NCBI GenBank assembly: GCA_036010965.1
Contig: DASCMO010000201.1
Location: forward strand, 1-15,832
Source of the DNA: GCA-2686265 sp036010965
GTDB lineage: Bacteria; Planctomycetota; UBA1135; GCA-002686595
Reading direction: 5' to 3'
DNA length: 15,832 nucleotides
The position numbers and the translations under genes are program-made. Positions 6,437 to 13,103 of the stretch are shown here, piece after piece (the stretch's first letter is position 1; each line of letters starts with the position of its first letter). The notes under the pieces are model-generated. The model saw nothing but the letters and a program-made list of their open reading frames with translations. It ran no database searches and was not told the DNA's origin.

Positions 6437-7317
6437 TCACGACGACTCTGACCGCGCTCGCGGCGCTATGCGCGGGCGATCCCCAGATCACCTGGGACGC
6501 TCCCACCAACTTCCTCGAGGGCGCGCCCTTCGAGGTCACCGTGAAAGTCACGGCCCCCGCGGACGGCGCTCCGCTGGCCGGGTGGCTCTTGACACCCTCC
6601 GCCTTCACGGTGGACGGGAGACCGGTCGAGAAGCGAGACGGCAAGGGCATCGTGCAACTTGCCGGCGGCACCGAACTGTCTCTGCGATTCGACCTCGGTC
6701 CGGCGATCGCGGCCTCGAAGCCCTTCGACGGGAAGCCCTTCGAGCTGGGCTTCGCGGCGCAGTTTCTCGATGCAAAGCCGGTGCAGGTCAATGTCTACCG
6801 GCAGGCGGGTGAAGGCCTCGACTTCATGCAGATGGACGTCGGCGACCTCTCCAGGTACCGCGTGCTGATGAACACCAGTCGCGGAGATCTGCTGATGGAG
6901 TTCTGGCCGGACGTCGCGCCCGGACACGTGCGGAACTTCCTCGACCTCTCCTACAGCGGCTTTTACGACAACCTCGCGTTCCATCGCATCATGCCCGGAT
7001 TCATGATCCAGGGCGGCTGCCCGCGCGGCGACGGGACGGGGAACGGACCGCGCACTCTTCCGGCGGAATTCAACTCGAAGAAGCATGTCCGTGGCGTGCT
7101 ATCGATGGCTCGCTCCGCCAACCCGGACTCGGCCTCGTGCCAGTTCTTCGTGATGCACGGCGTCGCGACCCATCTGGACAATCAGTACACCGCCTTCGGC
7201 AAGCTCGTCTCCGGGATCGGCGTGGTGGACGCCATCATCGAGACCCCGCGGGACGGGCGCGACAAGCCGAATATCCGCCAGTCCATTTTCAAGGCCTCCG
7301 TGATCGTCACGGACTGA
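6430..7317 (+). CDS. Exported cyclophilin-type peptidyl-prolyl isomerase with N-terminal beta domain
   Basis: 295 residues. The N terminus is a short hydrophobic segment (LITTTLTALAALCAG, 2-16) that looks like a minimal Sec signal lacking basic residues. Next comes a ~110-residue strand-rich domain (about 20-130) that I do not recognise, possibly Ig-like. The cyclophilin domain fills 143-295. Active-site elements are FHR (Arg186), PGFMIQGG (189-196), MARS (226-229) and CQFF (Gln238). It would catalyse proline cis-trans isomerisation of exported proteins. ATG 6430 overlaps the dehydrogenase stop by 7 bp and has GGAAGG about 7-9 nt upstream. The motif-level match to the next gene suggests a tandem duplication, with this copy gaining or keeping the extra domain. 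A role in acyl-CoA metabolism is not apparent. Confidence 0.88.
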   Translation: MLITTTLTALAALCAGDPQITWDAPTNFLEGAPFEVTVKVTAPADGAPLAGWLLTPSAFTVDGRPVEKRDGKGIVQLAGGTELSLRFDLGPAIAASKPFDGKPFELGFAAQFLDAKPVQVNVYRQAGEGLDFMQMDVGDLSRYRVLMNTSRGDLLMEFWPDVAPGHVRNFLDLSYSGFYDNLAFHRIMPGFMIQGGCPRGDGTGNGPRTLPAEFNSKKHVRGVLSMARSANPDSASCQFFVMHGVATHLDNQYTAFGKLVSGIGVVDAIIETPRDGRDKPNIRQSIFKASVIVTD

Positions 7318-7340
7318 GCTACACCAGCGAAGGAAAGATC

Positions 7341-7826
7341 ATGACCGAGAACACAAGCACAAAAATCGTCCTCAAGACGAGCGCCGGCGACCTGACCCTG
7401 GAACTCCTCGCGGAAAAGGCGCCCAAGCACGTCGAGAACTTCATCAAGCTCTCCGAGCAGGGGTTCTACAACGGGACCATCTTCCACCGAGTGATCCCCG
7501 GCTTCATGATCCAGGGCGGCTGCCCGGACGGAACCGGGATGGGTGGGCCCGGCTGGAATGTCGACGCGGAGTTCAACGACACGCACCACAGCCGCGGCGT
7601 GCTCTCGATGGCGCGCTCTCAGGACCCCAACTCGGCCGGCAGCCAGTTCTTCATCTGTCACGGCGAGGCGAGCTTCCTCGACGGCCAGTACACTGCCTTT
7701 GGGCGTCTCGTGGAGGGTGACGAAATCCTCGACACGATCGCCAGCGGCACCTGCAAGTCCGGCGGCGAAGGGTCGAGTCCGGTCGAGCCGGTGACGCTGG
7801 AGAGCGCCGAGGTCATCCACGCCTGA
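7341..7826 (+). CDS. Cytosolic cyclophilin-type peptidyl-prolyl isomerase (PpiB-like)
   Basis: 161-residue single-domain cyclophilin with no signal peptide, the size of E. coli PpiB. Catalytic and peptide-binding motifs are FHRVIPGFMIQGG (48-60, with Arg50, Phe55 and Gln58), LSMARS (88-93), SQFFICHG (101-108, Gln102) and LDGQYTAFGRLVEG (113-126). Start ATG 7341 follows AGGA with a suitable spacer. It sits 23 bp after the exported paralogue and 11 bp before enoyl-CoA hydratase, inside what looks like one transcript. It presumably assists folding of cytosolic proteins; any specific client among the operon products is speculation. Confidence 0.93.
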   Translation: MTENTSTKIVLKTSAGDLTLELLAEKAPKHVENFIKLSEQGFYNGTIFHRVIPGFMIQGGCPDGTGMGGPGWNVDAEFNDTHHSRGVLSMARSQDPNSAGSQFFICHGEASFLDGQYTAFGRLVEGDEILDTIASGTCKSGGEGSSPVEPVTLESAEVIHA

Positions 7827-7837
7827 GCGAGGAATCC

Positions 7838-8626
7838 ATGAGCTTCGAGAACATCACCGTGAAGGTGGAGGGGCCCCTGGCCACCTTGACCATCAAACGA
7901 CCGGAACAGCTCAACGCCCTCAACCGCCAGACCGTGGGCGAGTTCGAGTGCGCCCTGGACGGTCTGGCCGCGGAGGACAGCGTGCGCTGCGTGCTCGTGA
8001 CGGGGTCGGGCGAGAAGGCCTTCGTCGCCGGGGCCGACATTGGCGAGTTGCGTGAGGCGGCGGGCGACTCGGCGGCCGCACGGGAGCTGGCATCCTACGG
8101 CCAGGAGGTCTTCGCCAAGCTGGAGGGTCTGGGTTGCCCGTCGGTCGCGATGATCAACGGCTTCGCCCTGGGTGGCGGGCTGGAGCTGGCTCTGGCCTGT
8201 ACGCTCCGCACGGCGAGCTCGACGGCGCGCCTCGGCCTGCCCGAGGTCAGCCTGGGGATCATCCCCGGTTACGGCGGAACCCAGCGCCTGGCGCGCATCG
8301 CGGGTCCCGCCGTGGCGCGCGAGTGGGTATTGACCGGCGATATGTTCAGTGCCGAGGAGGCCCACCGCGTGGGTGTCGTGAACCGCGTTTTCGCGCCCGA
8401 GCAGCTGTTGGAGGGCACGCTGAAGATGATCGATACGATCTCCTCGCGCGGCCCGATCGCTCTGCAGCTTGGCATGCAGGCCATCCACCGCGGCCAGGAC
8501 ATGAGCCTCGCCGAGGGGCAGGAGATGGAGGCCGACATGTTCGGCAAGGCGTCGACCACCGAGGACATGCGGGAAGGCATGACGGCCTTCCTGGAGAAGC
8601 GCCGTCCAGAGTTCAAGGGTCGCTGA
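7838..8626 (+). CDS. Enoyl-CoA hydratase (crotonase family)
   Basis: Hydrates trans-2-enoyl-CoA to L-3-hydroxyacyl-CoA, feeding the dehydrogenase three genes upstream. 262 residues, typical for a single-domain crotonase. The oxyanion-hole segments are AFVAGADIGEL (61-71) and NGFALGGGLELALAC (107-121). Both catalytic glutamates of true hydratases are present, Glu116 and Glu136 (LGLPEVSLGIIPGYGGTQRL, 132-151). This argues against the isomerase or dehalogenase branches. A GAGGA with a 5-nt spacer supports ATG 7838. The gap to the next gene, 60 bp, is the longest in the operon. Substrate length is not deducible. Confidence 0.92.
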   Translation: MSFENITVKVEGPLATLTIKRPEQLNALNRQTVGEFECALDGLAAEDSVRCVLVTGSGEKAFVAGADIGELREAAGDSAAARELASYGQEVFAKLEGLGCPSVAMINGFALGGGLELALACTLRTASSTARLGLPEVSLGIIPGYGGTQRLARIAGPAVAREWVLTGDMFSAEEAHRVGVVNRVFAPEQLLEGTLKMIDTISSRGPIALQLGMQAIHRGQDMSLAEGQEMEADMFGKASTTEDMREGMTAFLEKRRPEFKGR

Positions 8627-8686
8627 CTGCGAGGCGTTCTCACCCCAACCGTTCGCTGGCTCACGGCCGGCACAGAGGAATCTCAG

Positions 8687-9892
8687 ATGAGCAAGGAAGT
8701 AGTGATCGTCGGCGGGGCACGGACCCCGATGTGCGAGTACTCCGGGACACCGGGGTTCGGCAAGTTCAAGGACGTCAGCGCCATCGATCTCGCGGCGCAG
8801 TCGGCGAGGGCTGCCGTCGGGCGCGCGAAGGTGGACCCCGAATCGGTCGACCACGTGATCATGGGGAACGCGCTGCAGACCTCCATGGACGCGATCTACG
8901 GCGCGCGTCACGTGGGGCTCAAGGCGGGCCTCCCCGAGCACGCTCCGGCGCTGACCGTCAACCGGCTCTGCGGATCGGGAATCCAGTCGATCGCGAGTGC
9001 CGCGCAGCTCCTCCAGCTCGACGAGGCGAACACCGTCGTCGCCGGCGGGATGGAGAACATGAGCCAGGCGCCCTACGCTCTCTACGGCGGCCGCACCGGG
9101 TTCCGATTCGGCGTCACCCCCGAGCTCCAGGACACGCTCTTCGGCTCCCTGAAGGATCCGATCGCGGGCCTGTTCATGGCGCAGACGGCCGAGAAAGTCG
9201 CCAAGGCTCGCGGCGTTACGCGCGAGGAGCAGGACGCGTTCGCCCTGCGCAGCCACCAGCTGGGCGCGGCGGCCGTCAGCGAGGGACGCTTCGCCGAGGA
9301 GATCGATCCCGTGCGCATCGAGACGCGCAAGGGTGAGAAGGTGATCGACACGGACGACCACATCAGGCCGGACACGACCCTCGATGGGCTCTCCGCCCTG
9401 CGACCGGCCTTCGGCAAAGAAGGCACGGTGACGGCCGGCAACGCCAGCGGCATCGTCGACGGCGCGGCGGCCCTGGTCCTGACGAGCCGTGAGCGCGCGG
9501 AAGCGGACGGCCTCGACACCTGGGCGGTGATCCGTTCCTGGGCCTACGTCGGCGTGGACCCGACCGAGATGGGCATCGGCCCAGTGCCGGCGATCAAGGC
9601 CTGTCTGGAGCGCGCCGGCGTCGGCAAGGACGAGGTCGATCTGTTCGAGATCAACGAGGCCTTCGCTGCCCAGTATCTCGGCTGCGAGAAGGACCTCGGC
9701 CTGAACCGCGACAAGTGCAATGTGAATGGCGGCGCGATCTCCCTCGGTCACCCGCTCGGTGCCACGGGAACGCGCCTTGTCCTGACCTTGATGTACCAGC
9801 TCCGACGCTCGTCCAGGCGCTACGGCGTCGCCTCGGCCTGCATCGGAGGCGGGCAAGGAATCGCCATGTTGATCGAAAACCCGCAGGCCTAG
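8687..9892 (+). CDS. Thiolase II: acetyl-CoA acetyltransferase
   Basis: 401-residue thiolase, second in the operon. Nucleophile Cys95 is in NRLCGSG. NEAFAAQ is at 323-329, His355 in GHPLG and Cys385 in CIGGG. The ending GIAMLIE is characteristic of biosynthetic/degradative acetoacetyl-CoA thiolases. Between the RTP motif (12-14) and KDVSAIDLA (28-36) it has a few extra residues (SGTPGFGKF) compared with the usual compact SFGGSL-type linker. GAGGA with a 7-nt spacer supports ATG 8687. It differs clearly from thiolase I at conserved sites (GHPLGATG versus GHPIGCTG), so the two are ancient paralogues and not a recent duplication. They may divide short- and longer-chain substrates, or synthesis and cleavage. 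Confidence 0.92.
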   Translation: MSKEVVIVGGARTPMCEYSGTPGFGKFKDVSAIDLAAQSARAAVGRAKVDPESVDHVIMGNALQTSMDAIYGARHVGLKAGLPEHAPALTVNRLCGSGIQSIASAAQLLQLDEANTVVAGGMENMSQAPYALYGGRTGFRFGVTPELQDTLFGSLKDPIAGLFMAQTAEKVAKARGVTREEQDAFALRSHQLGAAAVSEGRFAEEIDPVRIETRKGEKVIDTDDHIRPDTTLDGLSALRPAFGKEGTVTAGNASGIVDGAAALVLTSRERAEADGLDTWAVIRSWAYVGVDPTEMGIGPVPAIKACLERAGVGKDEVDLFEINEAFAAQYLGCEKDLGLNRDKCNVNGGAISLGHPLGATGTRLVLTLMYQLRRSSRRYGVASACIGGGQGIAMLIENPQA

Positions 9893-9900
9893 AGGTTCGC

Positions 9901-11901
9901 GTGAATCCGTTGATTCTGAGCAAGCCCGACGGCTCGCGTGTCGTCGGGCTGACGCCCGGCAAGCGCGTCCTGTTCCTGACCAAGGACCTCGAGCTGATCA
10001 AGAAGCAGCTGGCGGGGGATCTTGATCTGAGGATGGAGGATGTGCGCCCGGAGGACCTGCTCGACGACATCAATACGGACGTGATGACTCCGGCCTGGGT
10101 CTGCTTTCGGCACCGCCCCGAGGACATCGCCCTCGACGCCTACGCGGGCATGCTCGACAGGCAGGGAGAGCGGGTCTTCGGCCCCCGCGCCCTGATGGAC
10201 GGCGGCTTCGAGGTCATCGTTTCGGGCCAGCGCAAGGGAACCGGGTCCAGCCGCGAGACGGCCCCTCAGGCGGAACGCTGGTGTGGCGTCCGACTGGTGA
10301 TCGCCTCCTCCTTCGCGCCGATTCACGCGCGGAACAACATCAACCTCGGCCAGTTGATGGGCGACCACGGCAAGCTGGCGCGACTGCAGGCCGGCGAGGA
10401 GATCTCGCTCGATGAGTTCACCGTGGACTACGATCCGGCCACGCGCTCTATCCTCGAGTCCGGAGGGCTGTTTCCCTTCCATCGGCGCTTCGCGGCGGGC
10501 GAGGTCTCCGTGGTGAGGAGCGAGACGCCCCAGCGGCCCATGACGATGACCGAGAAGGTCATCGCGGAGCACCTCGTCGCCCAGGGCGAAGACGGGACCT
10601 GGGTGCGGCCCGGGGACACCTGTTTCGTGAAGGTCGACGGGGGCTACAGCCACGAGTTCACCACCGCCCAGGTCCACACCTTCCTCAAGGCGGAGTGCGG
10701 CGAAGACTACTCGGTCCCGAACGCCTCAAAGTTCGCGGTCTTCGAGGACCACCTGCTCTACGCCGACGGCGTCGAGCGGATGAAGCCCTTCAGCGCAGAC
10801 ATCGAGGTCATGCGCGAGTTGCAGCGGGAGTTTCAGCACCACACCGAGGTCCGGGACTACTCCGCGCGCGACGGTGTCTCGCCGGGGATCTGCCACCAGG
10901 TCGCGCGTGAGAAGTTCGTAGACCCCGGGGAGTTCATTCAGGCCACCGATTCGCACACCTGCATGGGCGGCGGGAACAACGCCCTGGCCTGGGGCGTGGG
11001 CGCCACGGAGTACGCGGCTCTGATCCATTCGGGATTCACCCTGGTCTCGGTTCCGGAGTCGATTCGCTTCGAACTCGTAGGGGAACTATCACCCTCCTGC
11101 ATGGCGAAGGACGTCATCCTGCACATCCTCGCGACCTTCGCGGTGAGCGAGGACACCCTCGACCGGGCGATGGAGTTCGGAGGTCCAGGCCTCGCCTCGC
11201 TCGCGATGGACGAGCGCGCGACGCTCACCAACATGGCGACCGAGTGCTCCGCCAGGACCGGGATCTGCGAAGGCGACGAGGAAACCGCCGCGTGGCTCGC
11301 CGCCCGCAGGGAGGGCTCCAGTGCCGAGGACATCGCGGCGCGATTTGTCTTCCCTGACCCGGGCGCGGAGTACGCGGGCGGCGTCCACACGATCGACCTC
11401 GCGACCCTTCGTCCCCTGGTGGCCCTTCCGGGCGATCCGACCTACGGGTGCGCGATCGCCGACCTGGGAGAGGTCCGGATCGACATCGCCTACGGAGGCT
11501 CCTGTACGGCGGGCAAGGAAGCGGACCTCGACTGCTACGCCCGCGTCCTGCGCGAGGCGCTGGAGTCCGGGCGTAGCCTGGCGGAGGGGGTCCGGATGGT
11601 CATCCAGTACGGGAGCGAGGACGTGATGGCCTACGCCGTGAACAAGGGCTACACCGAGATCTTCGAGCGCGCGGGCGTGCAGGTCATCGGGCCGGGTTGC
11701 GGCGCCTGCATCGGTTGTGGGCCGGGAGTCTCGAGCTTCGCTAAACAGACGACCGTCAGCGCGATCAACCGCAACTTCGATGGCCGCAGTGGCCCCGGGG
11801 CGTTGTACCTTGCCTCACCCCTGTCGGTGGCGGCCAGCGCGGTGGAAGGCCGGATCGCACAGTTCGAGTCCGGCATGTTTAGTGTGCGCAAGCACGCCTG
11901 A
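9901..11901 (+). CDS. Fused aconitase / isopropylmalate dehydratase-type [4Fe-4S] hydro-lyase, swivel domain first
   Basis: 666-residue aconitase-superfamily enzyme. Residues about 40-215 are the swivel domain, with DDINTD (55-60), RPEDIALDA (72-80) and the GTGSSRETA loop (113-121). Residues about 216-666 are the catalytic domains, with MTEKVIAEHL (216-225), ATDSHT (348-353), GGSCTAGKEADL (532-543), GPGCGACIGCGPG (597-609) and NRNFDGRSGPGALYLASP (623-640). Predicted cluster ligands are Cys535, Cys600 and Cys603. The swivel-first order is like AcnB and opposite to AcnA; total length equals LeuD+LeuC. GTG 9901 follows AGAGG with a 5-nt spacer, 8 bp after thiolase II. The substrate (citrate, isopropylmalate, homocitrate or other) is not settled. 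The swivel motif looks AcnB-like, and the downstream dehydrogenase is equally ambiguous. Confidence 0.87.
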   Translation: MNPLILSKPDGSRVVGLTPGKRVLFLTKDLELIKKQLAGDLDLRMEDVRPEDLLDDINTDVMTPAWVCFRHRPEDIALDAYAGMLDRQGERVFGPRALMDGGFEVIVSGQRKGTGSSRETAPQAERWCGVRLVIASSFAPIHARNNINLGQLMGDHGKLARLQAGEEISLDEFTVDYDPATRSILESGGLFPFHRRFAAGEVSVVRSETPQRPMTMTEKVIAEHLVAQGEDGTWVRPGDTCFVKVDGGYSHEFTTAQVHTFLKAECGEDYSVPNASKFAVFEDHLLYADGVERMKPFSADIEVMRELQREFQHHTEVRDYSARDGVSPGICHQVAREKFVDPGEFIQATDSHTCMGGGNNALAWGVGATEYAALIHSGFTLVSVPESIRFELVGELSPSCMAKDVILHILATFAVSEDTLDRAMEFGGPGLASLAMDERATLTNMATECSARTGICEGDEETAAWLAARREGSSAEDIAARFVFPDPGAEYAGGVHTIDLATLRPLVALPGDPTYGCAIADLGEVRIDIAYGGSCTAGKEADLDCYARVLREALESGRSLAEGVRMVIQYGSEDVMAYAVNKGYTEIFERAGVQVIGPGCGACIGCGPGVSSFAKQTTVSAINRNFDGRSGPGALYLASPLSVAASAVEGRIAQFESGMFSVRKHA

Positions 11902-11914
11902 TCACAGAGAGAGC

Positions 11915-11944
11915 AACTGGAGACAATCCAATTGGAGACAATCG
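11915..11944 (+). repeat. 15-bp tandem duplication of the ribosome-binding site
   Basis: Two adjacent 15-bp copies, aactggagacaatcc (11915-11929) and aattggagacaatcg (11930-11944), differ at two positions and immediately precede the dehydrogenase ATG at 11945. Each contains GGAG. The second GGAG (11934-11937) has an ideal 7-nt spacer, while the first lies 15 bp further away. Confidence 0.9.
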
Positions 11945-13015
11945 ATGGGTGAGTACGATATCGCGGTCATCGCTGGAGACGGCATCGGCCCCGAGGTGAC
12001 CGCGGAGGCGATGAAGGTCCTCGCCGCCGCCGCTGAGGTCTACGGGTTTGCCGTCAATCGCACCGACCATCCCTTCGGGAGCGACTACTTCCTCGAGCAC
12101 GGCGAGATGTTCCCTGACGCGGCCTTCGAGGAGGTGCGTGCACAGGACGCGATCTTCCTGGGAGCGATCGGAGACCCGCGTCTGCCCGTGGGGAAGATCG
12201 AGTACGGGATCATCGCCCGCATGCGGTTCGACCTCGACCTCTACATCAACCTGCGACCGATCCAGCTCTTCACCGAGGCCCTCTGCCCGCTCAAGGGCAA
12301 GGGCCCCGAGGACGTCGATATGGTGATCGTGCGCGAGAACACCGAGGGCGCGTACTCGGGGATGCACGGGTTCATGCACAAGGGACAGACCCTCGAGGTG
12401 TCCACCCAGACGATGACCTACACGCGCCAGGGGACGGAGCGGGCGATCCGCTACGCCTTCGAGCTCGCGATGAGCCGCAACAAGCGCAAGCAGGTCACCC
12501 TGATCGACAAGGCCAACGCGATTCGTGCCCACGATCTGTGGACGCGCACATTCAGGGAGGTCGCGGAGGACTTCCCCGAGGTCAAGACCGAACACGCCTA
12601 CATCGACGCGGCCTGCATGTGGATGGTCAAGAACCCTGAGTGGTTCGACGTGGCCGTGACTCCGAACCTGCTCGGGGACATCATCACCGACCTGGGAGCG
12701 ATGGTGCAAGGCGGCATGGGTCTGGCGGCTTCGGGCAACATTCACCCTGGCCGGGTGAGCCTCTTCGAGCCGATCCACGGCTCGGCACCCAAGCACGCAG
12801 GCAAGAACGTTGCCTCGCCAGTGGCCGCGATCATGGCCTGCAGCATGATGCTGGACTACCTGGGGGAGAAGACGGCCGCGACGGCGATCGAGAGCGTCCT
12901 GCGAGAGCTGTTCCGGAGCGGGCGCCTGTGCGGCGCGGGGACGGGGGACCATCCGACCAACGAGGTGGGCGACCTGGTCGCGGGCGAGCTGCGCCAGCCG
13001 GCCTCCAGCGTCTGA
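11945..13015 (+). CDS. Isocitrate/isopropylmalate dehydrogenase-family enzyme
   Basis: 356-residue beta-decarboxylating dehydrogenase that oxidises and decarboxylates a 2-hydroxy acid such as isocitrate, 3-isopropylmalate or homoisocitrate. The N-terminal GDGIGPE is at 11-17. Substrate arginines are in RMRFDLDLYINLRP (92-105, including Arg94 and Arg104) and RENTEG (130-135). Catalytic Lys189 is in DKANAI, and metal ligands are in NLLGDIITDLGA (Asp245, Asp249). The coenzyme loop is HGSAPKHAGKNVASP (278-292). NAD-type enzymes usually have Asp where Lys283 stands, and E. coli NADP-IDH has Lys; however, I see no Tyr/Arg partner near the C terminus. Last gene of the operon, 43 bp after the hydro-lyase, suggesting consecutive reactions. 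Family certain; substrate and cofactor open. Confidence 0.9.
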   Translation: MGEYDIAVIAGDGIGPEVTAEAMKVLAAAAEVYGFAVNRTDHPFGSDYFLEHGEMFPDAAFEEVRAQDAIFLGAIGDPRLPVGKIEYGIIARMRFDLDLYINLRPIQLFTEALCPLKGKGPEDVDMVIVRENTEGAYSGMHGFMHKGQTLEVSTQTMTYTRQGTERAIRYAFELAMSRNKRKQVTLIDKANAIRAHDLWTRTFREVAEDFPEVKTEHAYIDAACMWMVKNPEWFDVAVTPNLLGDIITDLGAMVQGGMGLAASGNIHPGRVSLFEPIHGSAPKHAGKNVASPVAAIMACSMMLDYLGEKTAATAIESVLRELFRSGRLCGAGTGDHPTNEVGDLVAGELRQPASSV

Positions 13016-13046
13016 GCGTCTGCCCCGAGGCGATTCCTCCAGCAAC

Positions 13047-13081
13047 ACGGCGCGGTCGGTCCACCGGACCGACCGCGCCGT
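13047..13081. terminator. Bidirectional terminator hairpin between convergent genes
   Basis: A perfect 16-bp inverted repeat, acggcgcggtcggtcc (13047-13062) and its complement (13066-13081), is separated by the 3-nt loop acc. It lies 31 bp after the dehydrogenase stop and 22 bp before the stop of the convergent Cys-repeat gene. The stem is extremely GC-rich. Neither strand has a long U-tract after it, so it would be a non-canonical or RNA-stabilising terminator serving both units. Confidence 0.8.
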
Positions 13082-13103
13082 AATTGCATCCCTGGCACCG
13101 GCC

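Noticed and set aside
6430..6480. Lipoprotein signal on the exported cyclophilin (Cys14)
   Set aside because: The residues before Cys14 read AAL; Leu at -1 does not fit the lipobox, so signal peptidase I cleavage is more likely.
7658..9856. 732-codon minus-strand frame
   Set aside because: It is antisense to enoyl-CoA hydratase and thiolase II and shows no recognisable domain.
9715..9900. Upstream extension of the hydro-lyase frame into thiolase II
   Set aside because: GTG 9901 has a good AGAGG site and follows the thiolase stop by 8 bp; the extension translates thiolase DNA in the wrong frame.
10960..10962. Cys354 in DSHTC as a [4Fe-4S] cluster ligand
   Set aside because: In LeuC and aconitases the first ligand is in the SCT motif; here that is Cys535, with Cys600 and Cys603.
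11879..13048. 389-codon minus-strand frame opposite the dehydrogenase
   Set aside because: The plus-strand gene has complete family motifs and a ribosome-binding site; the antisense product is compositionally biased with no domain.
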